DNA of 64,000 nt from Streptomyces sp. NBC_01549 (GCF_026339955.1 NZ_JAPEPW010000001.1:434001-498000); one strand, 5' to 3'; shown: positions 38,911-48,731, counted from the first letter of the stretch. Notes: generated from the sequence alone by a model not told the origin. Numbers and translations are program-made.

Positions 38911-39978
38911 TCAGAGGTGGTCCGCGTCGACGACCGCCTGGGCGAACGCCGTGGGCGCCTCCTGCGGCAGGTTGTGGCCGATGCCCTTCAGGGTCCGGTG
39001 CACGTACTTGCCGGTGAACCTGTCCCGGTACGAGGATCCGTCGCCCGGGGCCGTGAAGGGGTCGACCTCGGGGTCGAGGGTGATGGTGGGCACCTCGATG
39101 ACCGGTCGTGCGGCAAGCTGGTTCTCGTAGCGGTCGTAGCGGCGTTCACCGTCGGCGAGGCTGAGGCGCCAGCGGTAGTTGTGGATGACGATGGCGGCGT
39201 AGTCGGGGTTCTCGAAGGCCGTGGCCGTGCGCTCGAAGGTGGCGTCGTCGAAGTTCCAGGTCGGGGAGACGGTGTCCCAGACGAGCCGGCACAGGTCGTG
39301 CCGGTCCGTCTTGTTCTCCATGGCGAGGCGGCCTCGCTCGGTGGAGAAGTAGTACTGGTACCACCAGGTGTGCTCGGCCTTCGGGGGCAGCGGCTGCTTC
39401 TGCGCCTCGAGGTTGGTGATCAGGTATCCGCTCACGGACACCAGGGCCTTGACGCGCTCGGGCCAGAGGGCGGCGATGATGTCGGCGGTGCGCGAGCCCC
39501 AGTCGAAGCCGGCGAGGACGGCCTTGTGGATCTTGAGAGCGTCCATGAGGGCGATGATGTCGAGGGCGACCGCCGACTGCTGGGCGTTGCGGACCGTCCG
39601 GGAGGACAGGAATCGCGTCGTGCCGTGACCGCGGAGGTAGGGGACGATCACGCGATAGCCCTGCGCCGCGAGCAGCGGGGCGACGTCCACGTAGCTGTGG
39701 ATGTCGTAGGGCCAGCCGTGCAAGCAGATCACCACAGGACCGTGGGCCGGGCCGAGCTCGGCGTAACCGACGTTCAGCACGCCCGCCTTGACCTGCTTCA
39801 GCGAGCTGAAGCCGGTATGCGTGCCGGGAGTGACCGTCGGCACGACCGGAGTCGGCGCCCCGGCGCCCCTCTGCGGAGCGGCGGAGGCGGTCGGAACACC
39901 CTGCAGACCGGCCAGTGAGACGGCGGCCGCGCCCGTGCCCAGACCGATGGCCTTGCTGAAGGTGCGCCTGTTGATCAT
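38911..39978 (-). CDS. Tat-exported alpha/beta hydrolase, epoxide-hydrolase-like
   Basis: 355 aa. The N-terminus MINRRTFSKAIGLGTGAAAVSLAG is a twin-arginine signal, so it is exported folded. The hydrolase core has HGWPYDIHSY (oxyanion region), the nucleophile elbow LAGFDWGSRTAD with Asp as nucleophile, as in epoxide hydrolases and haloalkane dehalogenases, and the catalytic His in KGIGHNLPQEAP. GGAGGG precedes the ATG at 39978. The substrate is unknown. Confidence 0.88.
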   Translation of the reverse strand: MINRRTFSKAIGLGTGAAAVSLAGLQGVPTASAAPQRGAGAPTPVVPTVTPGTHTGFSSLKQVKAGVLNVGYAELGPAHGPVVICLHGWPYDIHSYVDVAPLLAAQGYRVIVPYLRGHGTTRFLSSRTVRNAQQSAVALDIIALMDALKIHKAVLAGFDWGSRTADIIAALWPERVKALVSVSGYLITNLEAQKQPLPPKAEHTWWYQYYFSTERGRLAMENKTDRHDLCRLVWDTVSPTWNFDDATFERTATAFENPDYAAIVIHNYRWRLSLADGERRYDRYENQLAARPVIEVPTITLDPEVDPFTAPGDGSSYRDRFTGKYVHRTLKGIGHNLPQEAPTAFAQAVVDADHL

Positions 39979-40152
39979 GTGAAACCCTCCGTGCCCTTGA
40001 TGCGTCGGCCTGCATATCGCAGGGGGAAGTCGCTCGAACAACCGTTCGCCGTGGCGTTGCGGTCCGTGTTCCCGATGACATTCACACAAACCGCGTCACC
40101 AGTCAAGACGGTTACGGTCTTACTCGGCGAGCCCGGGTAACCCGCCAAGCGG

Positions 40153-40761
40153 GTGATGAATCGTCGCGCGGAGGACGTTGCGCATTCGGAGGTCACCGGT
40201 CAATATGGTGACGTGAATCATGCTTTTCCCTGCGGGACACTTCCCCTCGACTTCGTCGGCACCCTGCGCGCGCGACGCAATGCGGTGCCGATGGAGAAGC
40301 TCGCCTCGCCCGAGCTCCTCGACGCCTGGTTCGTCGAGTCCGAGATGCTCGACACGGCACCTGGCGCCGACGAGGCCGACCTCGAAGTCGCCCTGGAACT
40401 CCGCGAGTCGATCTACGCACTGATCGCGGCGCGCCTCACGGGCGAACAGTTCCCCGCCGCGGCGGTCGAGGTGGTGAACCGGCAGGCCGCGGGCCTGGCC
40501 GTGCAGCTCCAGCTCGGCCCCGACGGCACGAGCCGTACCGGTTCCGCCTCCCAGGGACTCGCGTCCCTGGCGCGCGAGGCGGTCGAGATCCTCGGGGGTG
40601 ACGAGGAAGCGCTGCTGCGCGAGTGCAGTCGTCCCGAGTGCACCCAGGTCTACCTCGACCGCTCCCGCGGCCACCGACGCGAGTGGTGCGCGATGAGGAC
40701 CTGCGGGAACCGGGTCAAGGCAGCCGCCTACCGGGCACGCCAGCACGTCTCGAAGAGCTGA
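40153..40761 (+). CDS. ABATE-domain protein with CGNR zinc finger
   Basis: About 200 aa. An N-terminal ABATE domain (FPCGTLPLDFVGTLRARR ... LRESIYALIAARL) and a C-terminal CGNR zinc finger (LRECSRPECTQVYLDRSRGHRREWCAMRTCGNR, with four Cys in CxxxxC and CxxxxC pairs). The family is treated as putative stress-induced transcription regulators. The start is uncertain; GTG 40213 (VNHAFPCG) gives the canonical N-terminus and lies next to a GTGACGTG sequence. Convergent with pheA. Confidence 0.85.
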   Translation: MMNRRAEDVAHSEVTGQYGDVNHAFPCGTLPLDFVGTLRARRNAVPMEKLASPELLDAWFVESEMLDTAPGADEADLEVALELRESIYALIAARLTGEQFPAAAVEVVNRQAAGLAVQLQLGPDGTSRTGSASQGLASLAREAVEILGGDEEALLRECSRPECTQVYLDRSRGHRREWCAMRTCGNRVKAAAYRARQHVSKS

Positions 40762-40768
40762 CCGCCCC

Positions 40769-40791
40769 CGAAGGAGACCGGGTCTCCTTCG
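40769..40791. terminator. Bidirectional terminator between CGNR gene and pheA
   Basis: CGAAGGAGAC-CGG-GTCTCCTTCG, a perfect 10-bp stem between two convergent stop codons. Confidence 0.85.
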
Positions 40792-40830
40792 TCACGCGCC
40801 GCAGCGCGGGTCACGCGTCGGGGGCGGTGT

Positions 40831-41676
40831 TCACCCGACGCGTTCCCGCAGACGGTGGGGGTGTGCCGGGTAGACGCCGAGGACGCGCACCTCGGAGGAG
40901 AAGAAGCGCAGTTCCTGCAGGGCGAGCGCGACGCGGGGTTCGTCGGGGTGGCCCTCGATCTCGACGTAGAAGCAGCTCGCGTTCAGACCGGCGCCCATCT
41001 GGTAGCTCTCGATCTTGGTGAGGTTCACGGCGCTGCTCGCGAAGCCGCCGAGTGCCTTGTAGAGGGCGCTGGGGATGTTCCGTACGGCGAAGAACAGACT
41101 CGTCATCGTCGGCTCGTCGGTGACCGGCGGGACGGAGGCCTCACGGGAGAGGACGACGAACCGCGTGGTGTTGTCCGGGTCGTCCTCGACGCCCGCCCGC
41201 AGCACCTCCAGGCCGTAGCGCAGCGCCGCGGCGGGCGGGGCGAGTGCCGCGTGCCGGGGGTCGCCGAGCTCCGCCACCTCGCGGGCGGCCCCCGCCGTGT
41301 CGTCCGTGACGAGCGTGCGCCAGCCGCCCTCGCGCAGCACCTTCCGGCACTGGCTCAGTGCGTGCACATGACTGCGCACGCACTCCACTTCGGCCGGCGA
41401 CGCTCCGGGGACCCCCATGAGGTCGAAGCGGATGGCGAGGAAATACTCCGCGATGACGAACAGGCCCGACTCCGGGAGCAGGTGGTGGACGTCCGCGACC
41501 CGTCCGGCCGCGGAGTTGTCCACCGGGATCACCGCCAGGTCGGCGGTGCCGAGCGTCACGGCGTCCAGAGCCTGGTCGAAGCTCGTGCAGGGCAGCTCAG
41601 AGCTTCCCCGGTACAGGATCTGGGTGGCCGTCGCCGAATTGGAGCCGGGTTCGCCCTGATATGCGACGGTCGTCAC
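40831..41676 (-). CDS. pheA: Prephenate dehydratase
   Basis: Converts prephenate to phenylpyruvate in phenylalanine synthesis. The 281 residues carry a PDT catalytic domain (VAYQGEPGSNS, LAVIPVDNSAAGRV, FVIAEYF, DTAGAA) and a C-terminal ACT regulatory domain with LTKIESYQMG, the ESRP-equivalent allosteric Phe site. Here it is ESYQ, as in a branch of actinobacterial enzymes. There is no chorismate-mutase domain. Confidence 0.93.
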   Translation of the reverse strand: MTTVAYQGEPGSNSATATQILYRGSSELPCTSFDQALDAVTLGTADLAVIPVDNSAAGRVADVHHLLPESGLFVIAEYFLAIRFDLMGVPGASPAEVECVRSHVHALSQCRKVLREGGWRTLVTDDTAGAAREVAELGDPRHAALAPPAAALRYGLEVLRAGVEDDPDNTTRFVVLSREASVPPVTDEPTMTSLFFAVRNIPSALYKALGGFASSAVNLTKIESYQMGAGLNASCFYVEIEGHPDEPRVALALQELRFFSSEVRVLGVYPAHPHRLRERVG

Positions 41677-41998
41677 CGTGTGTCACCTTCCAGCCGGAGA
41701 GCCTGCGTCGTCGGTCAGCAGAAGAGCCACCGTAAGCCGCCGGTACCGCAGGACCGAAGCGCTGTCCACAGGGAGAGACTCCGGAGGGTGCCGACCACCC
41801 CTCAGACTCCGGAAATACATCACCTTCTTGACGGGTGACTCTCATCGGTGCCAGTATCGTGACCCCAACCGTCACCACCTCAACAGGTGACGCTTGATCG
41901 TGTCGGCCATCGTGCCAGGCAGGCAACACGCACGCGACCGTGAACGGCATCGCCGAGCGGGCCCGCGCACTCTTCACCACGACAGGACGGGAACGGAC
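41677..41998. promoter_or_regulatory. Divergent intergenic region pheA / oxidoreductase with candidate promoter
   Basis: On the plus strand TTGACG (41828-41833) and CAGTAT (41852-41857) with an 18-base spacer could drive the oxidoreductase-cytochrome pair, about 140 bases upstream of its start. No gene was seen in the rest of the gap. Confidence 0.45.
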
Positions 41999-42727
41999 AT
42001 GAGCGACCGGCGGAAAGACCCGGTGGAGGGAGCGCCCATAGGGCGGCGGGCCATGCTGGCCACGCTCGCGGCGGGGGCCGCCGGACTCGCCACCGCGCCC
42101 TACTTGCAGCGAGGTTGGGAGGGCTTTCTCGGCGCCGCCTCACAGGTGGACTCGACCGGCCTCACCGGACTGCTGCCCAACCCGGGCGGCTTCCGCTACT
42201 ACAGCGTCGTCGGCTCGGTGCCGCGCAAGGACGACACCAACTACGAGCTGCGCGTCGACGGCCTGGTCGACCGGCCGAAGACCTACACCCTGCCCGAGCT
42301 GCGCGCGATGCGGCAGACCCGCGTCGTCCACGACGTGCTGTGCACCGACGGCTGGCGCGTGGAGAACACGCCATTCGAGGGCGTGCGGCTCGCGGACATC
42401 CTCGACGCCGCCGGGGTGCGCGGCGAAGGCAAGGCCGTACGTTTCACCTGCTTCGACGGCGCCTACAGCGAGAACCTCACGCTGGAGCAGGCACGCCGCT
42501 CCGACGTCATGGTGGCCCTGAACATGCAGGACAAGCCGATCACGCACGAGCACGGTGGACCCGTCCGGCTGTACGCGGCCCCGATGTACTTCTACAAATC
42601 GGCCAAGTGGCTGTCCGGCATCTCGGTCACCGACAAGGTCATTCCCGGCTACTGGGAGGAGCGCGGCTATGACATCGACGGCTGGCTCGACGGAGAGGAC
42701 AGGCACGGCAATGGCTCCGCCGTCTGA
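41999..42727 (+). CDS. Tat-exported molybdopterin-dependent oxidoreductase (sulfite-oxidase fold)
   Basis: 242 aa. A Tat signal (PIGRRAMLATLAAGAAGLATA) sends it across the membrane folded with its cofactor. The sulfite-oxidase/MsrP fold is shown by ELRVDGLVDRPKTYTLPEL, the Mo-ligand Cys in HDVLCTDGWRVENTPFEGVRLADIL, and HEHGGPVRLYAAPMYFYKSAKWL. The membrane cytochrome gene overlaps its end, giving a two-component system like MsrP-MsrQ or YedY-YedZ in design. The substrate is not known; the cytochrome is not an MsrQ homologue by eye. Confidence 0.87.
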   Translation: MSDRRKDPVEGAPIGRRAMLATLAAGAAGLATAPYLQRGWEGFLGAASQVDSTGLTGLLPNPGGFRYYSVVGSVPRKDDTNYELRVDGLVDRPKTYTLPELRAMRQTRVVHDVLCTDGWRVENTPFEGVRLADILDAAGVRGEGKAVRFTCFDGAYSENLTLEQARRSDVMVALNMQDKPITHEHGGPVRLYAAPMYFYKSAKWLSGISVTDKVIPGYWEERGYDIDGWLDGEDRHGNGSAV

Positions 42728-43343
42728 CCGCTCGGAAAAGATCCGCCGGTTCACCCGGGCCGAGCGGCTGGTCCACCGTGCCACCGGCTGTCTGATGCTG
42801 CTGTGCGTGGCGACCGCGGCCTGCCTGTATCTGGGACCGCTCGCCCAACTGGTCGGCCGGCGCCATCTGATGGTCACCGTTCACGAGTGGTCGGGCATCC
42901 TGCTGCCGCTGCCCTTTTCTCTCGGCCTCTTCTCTCCCGCGTTCCGGGCGGACCTGCGGAAGCTGAACCGCTTCGCGTCTTACGACCGCCAATGGCTGCA
43001 CGCGGTTCGCAGGCGCCTGACCTCACCGTCCGCCCGCCCGGCCGGCAAGTTCAACGCGGGCCAGAAGCTGTACGCGGGCTGGATCGCCGGGGCCGTGGTG
43101 CTGATGCTGTTCACCGGGCTGCTGATGTGGTTCACCGGCCTGCTGCCGGTGATCTCCCGCACCAGTGCGATCTTCGTGCACGACTGCCTGGCCTGGGGAA
43201 TCAGCTTCGTCCTCATCGGTCACATGCGGAAGGCGTACCAAGACCCGGAAGCACGGCTCGGGATGCGCACCGGGTTCGTCACGCCCGAGTGGGCGAGGGA
43301 ACACCATTCCATGTGGCTGAAGAAGGATTCCCCGGACATCTGA
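42711..43343 (+). CDS. Membrane cytochrome b subunit of the oxidoreductase
   Basis: 210 aa, four hydrophobic segments (about 30-50, 63-80, 120-140, 150-172). Histidines in the membrane regions (TVHEWSGILL, FVHDCLAWGISFVLIGHM) are candidate heme ligands, as in cytochrome b561/b6-type anchors. It begins at ATG 42711, inside the last codons of the molybdoenzyme, so the two are translationally coupled. It probably passes electrons between quinol and the exported enzyme. Confidence 0.85.
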   Translation: MAPPSDRSEKIRRFTRAERLVHRATGCLMLLCVATAACLYLGPLAQLVGRRHLMVTVHEWSGILLPLPFSLGLFSPAFRADLRKLNRFASYDRQWLHAVRRRLTSPSARPAGKFNAGQKLYAGWIAGAVVLMLFTGLLMWFTGLLPVISRTSAIFVHDCLAWGISFVLIGHMRKAYQDPEARLGMRTGFVTPEWAREHHSMWLKKDSPDI

Positions 43344-43425
43344 GACACCGGAATGGTGGCGGGCCCGCCGGAGGGGACGTCCGCGCGTCGTCCGGCGGCC
43401 CCGCCATGTCCTTCTCGGCCGTGTG

Positions 43426-43450
43426 CCGCCTCCGTCCTTCACGGAGGCGG
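43426..43450. terminator. Bidirectional terminator
   Basis: CCGCCTCCGT-CCTTC-ACGGAGGCGG, a perfect 10-bp stem between the cytochrome gene and the convergent DUF6299 gene. Confidence 0.85.
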
Positions 43451-43451
43451 T

Positions 43452-44027
<576 letters not shown>

Positions 44028-44172
44028 TCATGGGAACGTTCGAGAGTTGTCCGCGTGTTGTCACGCTTCTCGACCGGCGGTTCCGATGAGTTCGCCACGG
44101 GAGCATGGTCTTACCTATGCGAGACGGCGACAGCGCCGTCGACACTCATCGCATCCGACGTGGAGGTGCGCC

Positions 44173-44367
44173 ATGTGTTCCCACCAAGCTCTGTGCCCGT
44201 CCGCGGACTCCCACGCTCCGCACACCGTGTCGGCCCACCCCGAGCAGGGCTGGAGCCTGCTGTGCAACGGCGCGATCGTCTTCGACGACAGCGGTGAACT
44301 GCTCCCCGACGGCAGCGTGGTCGCTCCGCACCGGGTGTTCGCCGAGCGGCTGGCCGTCGCCGCCTGA
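44173..44367 (+). CDS. Small DUF5999 protein
   Basis: 64 aa. MCSHQALCPSADS, HPEQGWSLLCNGAIVFDDSGELLPDG and the APHR end match the Streptomyces DUF5999 family, of unknown role. The conserved Cys/His pattern near the N-terminus suggests metal binding, but this is a guess. GGAGGTGCGCC precedes the ATG. It ends 10 bases from the convergent RidA stop. Confidence 0.85.
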   Translation: MCSHQALCPSADSHAPHTVSAHPEQGWSLLCNGAIVFDDSGELLPDGSVVAPHRVFAERLAVAA

Positions 44368-44377
44368 CCGTCGTTCC

Positions 44378-44776
44378 CTACGGCAGCACCGCGAAGCCGT
44401 CCAGTTCGACCAGGGCCCGTTCGTCCCAGAGACGGGCGGCCCCGACCACGGCCATCGCGGGATAGTCGCGGCCCGCCAACCGCCGCCAGACGCGGCCGAG
44501 TTCGGGGGCCCGGGCGCGATAGTCGGCGACGTCCGTGGCGTAGACCGTGACCCGCGCGAGGTCGGCCGGGGTTCCCCCCGCGGCCCGCAGCGCGGTCAGC
44601 AGATTGGCCAGCGCCTTCTCGAACTGCTCCGGGAGGGTCGCGCCGACCACCTTCCCGTCCGTGTCCAGCGCGGTCTGGCCCGCCAGGAACACGACGCGGG
44701 TGCCGGTGGCGACGACGGCGTGCGAGAAGCCGGTGGGCGGGGAGAGCTCGGGCGGGTTGACGCGCTCGGTGCTCAC
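44378..44776 (-). CDS. RidA/YjgF-family enamine-imine deaminase
   Basis: 132 aa. RidA proteins hydrolyse reactive enamines and imines to ketones and ammonia. Family features are FSHAVVATGTRVVFLAGQTALDTDG, QFEKALANLLTALRAAGG, and ARVTVYATDVADY; the substrate-binding Arg of RidA is not clearly placed (WDERALVELDGFAV). GTG 44776 has GGAGG just upstream. It starts 22 bases after the acyl-CoA dehydrogenase stop and so belongs to the aromatic-acid operon, where the monooxygenase product is predicted to be an enamine. Confidence 0.9.
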   Translation of the reverse strand: MSTERVNPPELSPPTGFSHAVVATGTRVVFLAGQTALDTDGKVVGATLPEQFEKALANLLTALRAAGGTPADLARVTVYATDVADYRARAPELGRVWRRLAGRDYPAMAVVGAARLWDERALVELDGFAVLP

Positions 44777-44798
44777 ACGACCTCCAGGCTCGCGGCGC

Positions 44799-46085
44799 TC
44801 ACAGGGCCTCCACCGACGCGTACAGCTCCTTGGCGATGACCGCCCGCTGGACCTCGCTCGCGCCCTCGTAGATACGGGGCGCGCGGACCTCCCGGTAGAG
44901 GTGTTCGAGGAGATGACCACGGCACAGGGCTCGGGCGCCGTGCAGTTGGACCGCGGCGTCGACCACGTACTGGGCCGTCTCGGTCGCCAGCAGCTTCGCC
45001 ATCGCCGCGCGCCGGGGCACGTCCGGGGCCCCTTCGTCGTACGCCGCCGCCGCCGCGTAGACCATCAGACGGGCCGCCTCCGTACGCAGCGCCATCTCGG
45101 CGACCTGGTGGGCCACCGTCTGCAGGTCCTTCAGCCTGCCGCCGAACGCCTCCCGCCCGGCCGTGTGGGTGAGCGTCGCCGCGAGGGCCGCCCCCGCCAT
45201 ACCGACCGCGAAGGCGCCCACGCTCGGGCGGAAGAGGTTGAGGGTGTGCATCGCGACCCTAAAACCGCGGTCGGGCTCGCCGAGCACGTCGTCCGCCGTC
45301 ACCGGTACGGCGTCGAAGGCGAGGGCGCCGATGGGGTGCGGGGAGAGCATGTCGAGCGGGGTGCCGGTGAGGCCCGGCCGGTCGGCGGGCACCAGGAAGG
45401 CGGTGACGCCCCGGGCTCCGGCGCCCGGGGTGGTCCGTGCGAAGACGGTGTAGAAGTCGGCCTCGGGGGCGTTGGAGATCCAGCACTTCTCCCCGCTGAG
45501 CCGCCAGCGAGCGGAGCCGTCGCGTTCGGCGACGGGCGAGTCCGGCGCCTCGGCGACGGGCGGAGTCCGGGACCCGGTGTCGGGCGAGTCCGGCGCCTCG
45601 GCGACGGGCGGAGTCCGGGACCCGGTGTCGGGCGAGGCTCCGGGGTCCGACGGTGAGGAACCGGCCGCCCGGGGGGCGTCCCGGTCCGCGCGGAGCGCCA
45701 GCGCCGCCGCGTCCGAGCCCGCGCCCGGCTCGCTGAGCGCGAACGCGGCCACCGCGCTGCCGTCCGAGACCCGGGGCAGCCAGCGCTCGCGCTGCGCCCG
45801 GTCGCCGTACGCGTGCACCGGATGCGCGCCGAGGCCCTGCAGGGCGAGCGCCGTCTCGGCCTCGGTGCAACCGTGCGCCAAAGACTCCCGCATCAGGCAC
45901 AGATCGAGCGCGCCCGAGGTGAACAGGCGGGCGAGCAGCCCCAGCCGGCCCAACTCGGCTACGAGGGGACGGTTGACGCGGCCCGGCTCGCCCTTCTCCG
46001 CCAGCGGGCGCAACCGCTCCGCGGCCAGCGCGCGCAGCTCGGCACACCAGGCGGTCTGTGCCGGATCGAGTGAGAATGCGGTCAT
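44799..46085 (-). CDS. Acyl-CoA dehydrogenase
   Basis: FAD enzyme, 428 aa (usual length about 380-400). The N-terminal helical domain, the beta domain (AAFALSEPGAGSDAAAL, KCWISNAPEADFYTVFART) and the C-terminal helices (QLHGARALCRGHLLEHLYREVRAPRIYEGASEVQRAVIAKEL, pattern only) are complete. Between the FAD-binding SEPGAGSD region and the W-I-S/T-N motif there is an extra Pro/Asp/Ser-rich loop of about 35 residues made of a tandem 16-residue repeat. It is probably a beta-oxidation-like step of the aromatic CoA pathway. Divergent from the CoA ligase. Confidence 0.92.
   Translation of the reverse strand: MTAFSLDPAQTAWCAELRALAAERLRPLAEKGEPGRVNRPLVAELGRLGLLARLFTSGALDLCLMRESLAHGCTEAETALALQGLGAHPVHAYGDRAQRERWLPRVSDGSAVAAFALSEPGAGSDAAALALRADRDAPRAAGSSPSDPGASPDTGSRTPPVAEAPDSPDTGSRTPPVAEAPDSPVAERDGSARWRLSGEKCWISNAPEADFYTVFARTTPGAGARGVTAFLVPADRPGLTGTPLDMLSPHPIGALAFDAVPVTADDVLGEPDRGFRVAMHTLNLFRPSVGAFAVGMAGAALAATLTHTAGREAFGGRLKDLQTVAHQVAEMALRTEAARLMVYAAAAAYDEGAPDVPRRAAMAKLLATETAQYVVDAAVQLHGARALCRGHLLEHLYREVRAPRIYEGASEVQRAVIAKELYASVEAL
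45534..45629 (-). repeat. 48-bp tandem repeat inside the acyl-CoA dehydrogenase gene
   Basis: Two identical in-frame copies (45534-45581, 45582-45629) followed by a 7-base start of a third. They encode the 16-residue unit PDTGSRTPPVAEAPDS. The multiple of three keeps the frame. Confidence 0.92.
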
Positions 46086-46138
46086 TGCCGGTTCCCTCTC
46101 CGCCGTCGGACTGCGGGACCCCAGGCTATCGCGAGACA

Positions 46139-46166
46139 TTGACTGTCGTCACCAATACGATACGCT
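46139..46166 (+). promoter_or_regulatory. Promoter and candidate PaaX operator, ligase/ACAD divergent gap
   Basis: TTGACT (46139-46144) and TACGCT (46161-46166), spacing 16, upstream of the ligase. TGACTGTCGTCAC (46140-46152) overlaps the -35, contains the dyad TGAC-TGTC-GTCA, and recurs exactly upstream of the enoyl-CoA hydratase. Confidence 0.55.
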
Positions 46167-46211
46167 CCTTGTGCGAGACGCGAGCCCACCACGACAAGGG
46201 GGCGAACCTCC

Positions 46212-47894
46212 ATGGACGGCGACACCCTGGAGCCGACGACCTCGGCCCACGTCGACACCTTCGCCCGCGACCATCTCCCGCCCCCCGAGCACTGGCCCGG
46301 ACTCCCCTTCGACCTGCCCGAGCTGCGCTACCCCGATCGGCTGAACTGCGCCGCCGAACTCCTCGGGGACAAGCGTCCGCACCGCCCCGCCTTCCGCACG
46401 CCGTCCGGCGACCTGTGGACGTACGGGCAGCTGCTCGCCCGGACGGACCGGATCGCGCACGTCCTGACCGCCGAGCTGGGCGTCGTGCCCGGCAACCGGG
46501 TGCTGCTGCGCGGGCCCACCACGCCCTGGCTCGCCGCGTGCTGGCTGGCGGTCCTGAAGGCGGGCGCGGTCGCCGTCACCGTGCTCGCGCAGCAGCGCCC
46601 GCACGAGCTGACCACCATGTGCAAGATCGCCCACGTCACGCACGCGCTGTGCGACGTACGCTCGGTCGACGATCTGGCGAAGGCGGAGATCCCGGGGCTG
46701 CGGATCACGACGTACGGCGGGGACGCGCCCGACGACCTGCTGCTGCGCATCACGGGCGCTCTGGACGAGCCGTTCACCGCGGTCGACACGGCCGCCGACG
46801 ACGTCGCGCTGATCGCGTTCACCTCCGGCACCACCGGCCGTCCCAAGGGCTGTGTGCACTTCCACCGCGATGTGCTGGCCATAGCGGACACCTTCTCGAA
46901 GCATGTGCTGCGGCCGCACGAGGACGACGTCTTCACCGGCAGTCCCCCGCTGGGCTTCACGTTCGGGCTCGGCGGCCTCGTCGTCTTCCCGATGCGCGCC
47001 GGCGCCTGCTCCCTGCTGCTCGAACAGGCGGGCCCCACGCAGTTGTTGCCCGCGATCACCGAGCACCGCGTCTCGGTGCTGTTCACCGCCCCGACCGCCT
47101 ACCGGGCCATGCTGGCGGAGCTGGACGGGTACGACACGACCTCGCTGCGGCGCTGTGTGTCCGCGGGCGAGAACCTGCCCGCCGCGACCTGGCGGGCCTG
47201 GCACACCCGCACCGGGCTGCGCATCATCAACGGCATCGGCGCCACCGAGCTGCTGCACATCTTCATCTCCGCCGCGGACGAGCACATCCGCCCCGGGACG
47301 ACGGGCGTCCCGGTACCGGGGTGGCAGGCGCGCGTGGTCGACGCCGAGGGGGCGCCGGTGCCGGACGGCGAGCCCGGGCTGCTCGCGGTGCGCGGCCCGG
47401 TCGGCTGCCGCTATCTCGCCGACCCCCGGCAGCGGGAGTACGTGCGCGGTGGCTGGAACATCACCGGCGACACCTATGTGCGCGACCCCGACGGCTACTT
47501 CCGCTATGTCGCCCGCGCCGACGACATGATCGTCTCGGCGGGGTACAACATCGCCGGGCCCGAGGTCGAGGACGCCCTGCTGCGCCACCCGGACGTGGTC
47601 GAGACGGCCGTCGTGGGGCGGCCCGACGACGCACGCGGGCAGGTGGCGGTCGCGTACGCGGTCCTCAGGGAGGGGGCACACAAGGACGCCGAGGCACTGC
47701 GCGCCTTCCTCAAGTCCGAGCTGGCGCCGTACAAGTGCCCCCGCGAGTTCGTCTTCCTGGACGCGCTGCCCCGCACGGCGACGGGAAAGCTGCAGCGCTT
47801 CCGGCTGCGTGCCGATGCCCCGCCGTCGGGCGGGGACACCCCGTCGTCGGCCGCGCCGGAGGGCGAGTTGTCCACCGGCGGCGGCCCTAAGTGA
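46212..47894 (+). CDS. Aromatic acid-CoA ligase (benzoate/2-aminobenzoate-CoA ligase-like)
   Basis: Acyl-adenylate-forming enzyme that activates an aromatic acid with ATP and CoA, 560 aa. Signature FTSGTTGRPKGCVHFHRD (P-loop), the adenylate motif GIGATELLHIF, GGWNITGDTYVRD, and the C-terminal Lys in TATGKLQRF are all present. The N-terminus (HVDTFARDHLPPPEHWPGL) resembles 2-aminobenzoate and benzoate-CoA ligases. With the monooxygenase-reductase nearby, 2-aminobenzoate (anthranilate) or salicylate is the most likely substrate. Confidence 0.88.
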   Translation: MDGDTLEPTTSAHVDTFARDHLPPPEHWPGLPFDLPELRYPDRLNCAAELLGDKRPHRPAFRTPSGDLWTYGQLLARTDRIAHVLTAELGVVPGNRVLLRGPTTPWLAACWLAVLKAGAVAVTVLAQQRPHELTTMCKIAHVTHALCDVRSVDDLAKAEIPGLRITTYGGDAPDDLLLRITGALDEPFTAVDTAADDVALIAFTSGTTGRPKGCVHFHRDVLAIADTFSKHVLRPHEDDVFTGSPPLGFTFGLGGLVVFPMRAGACSLLLEQAGPTQLLPAITEHRVSVLFTAPTAYRAMLAELDGYDTTSLRRCVSAGENLPAATWRAWHTRTGLRIINGIGATELLHIFISAADEHIRPGTTGVPVPGWQARVVDAEGAPVPDGEPGLLAVRGPVGCRYLADPRQREYVRGGWNITGDTYVRDPDGYFRYVARADDMIVSAGYNIAGPEVEDALLRHPDVVETAVVGRPDDARGQVAVAYAVLREGAHKDAEALRAFLKSELAPYKCPREFVFLDALPRTATGKLQRFRLRADAPPSGGDTPSSAAPEGELSTGGGPK

Positions 47895-47909
47895 TCTTCG
47901 CGCACTAGA

Positions 47910-48731
47910 GTGATCAACGTGTCAGAGCAGCACGCCCCCCGGTCTCTCATCGTCACGTTCTACGGCGCGTACGGCCGTTTCATGCCCGGTCCCGTGCCGG
48001 TGGCCGAGTTGATCCGGCTCCTCGCCGCGGTCGGCGTCGACGCGCCCTCCGTACGGTCGTCGGTGTCCCGGCTCAAGCGCCGCGGACTGCTCGAACCGGC
48101 CCGTACGGCGGCGGGTGGCGCCGGTTACGCGCTGTCGCCGGACGCCCGCCAACTGCTGGAGGACGGCGACCGGCGGGTGTACGCGACGGCGCCTCCCGAG
48201 GACGAGGGCTGGGTGCTCGCCGTCTTCTCCGTGCCGGAGTCCGAGCGGCAGAAGCGGCACGTACTGCGCTCACGCCTCGCCGGTCTCGGCTTCGGGACGG
48301 CGGCCCCCGGCGTGTGGCTCGCCCCCGCGCGGCTCTACGAGGAGACCCGGCACACCCTGGCGCGGCTGCGGCTCGACCCTTATGTGGAGCTGTTTCGCGG
48401 GGAGCACCTGGGTTTCGCGGCGACGGCGGACGCGGTCGCGCGCTGGTGGGACCTGGCGGCGATCGCCAAACAGCACGAGGCCTTCCTCGACCAGCACGCG
48501 ACCGTGCTGCACGACTGGCGGCGGCGCGCGGACACCCCGCCCGAGGAGGCGTACCGCGACTATCTGCTCGCCCTGGACACCTGGCGCCACCTCCCGTACG
48601 CCGACCCGGGACTGCCCGCCGCGCTGCTGCCCGAGGACTGGCCGGGCGCCCGCTCGGCCGCCGTGTTCCGGGCGCTGCACGAGCGGCTGCGGGACACGGG
48701 GGCGAGCTTCACCGAACCCGCCGCCGTGTGA
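47910..48731 (+). CDS. paaX: PaaX-family transcriptional repressor
   Basis: DNA-binding repressor that in known cases responds to phenylacetyl-CoA or related aryl-CoA esters. The 273 residues have an N-terminal winged helix ([43 protein letters not shown]), the PaaX core ([16 protein letters not shown]) and a C-terminal domain with [38 protein letters not shown] (pattern only). Starts at GTG 47910 or GTG 47919 are both possible. It is 15 bases after the ligase and is the obvious regulator of this cluster. Confidence 0.9.
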   Translation: MINVSEQHAPRSLIVTFYGAYGRFMPGPVPVAELIRLLAAVGVDAPSVRSSVSRLKRRGLLEPARTAAGGAGYALSPDARQLLEDGDRRVYATAPPEDEGWVLAVFSVPESERQKRHVLRSRLAGLGFGTAAPGVWLAPARLYEETRHTLARLRLDPYVELFRGEHLGFAATADAVARWWDLAAIAKQHEAFLDQHATVLHDWRRRADTPPEEAYRDYLLALDTWRHLPYADPGLPAALLPEDWPGARSAAVFRALHERLRDTGASFTEPAAV

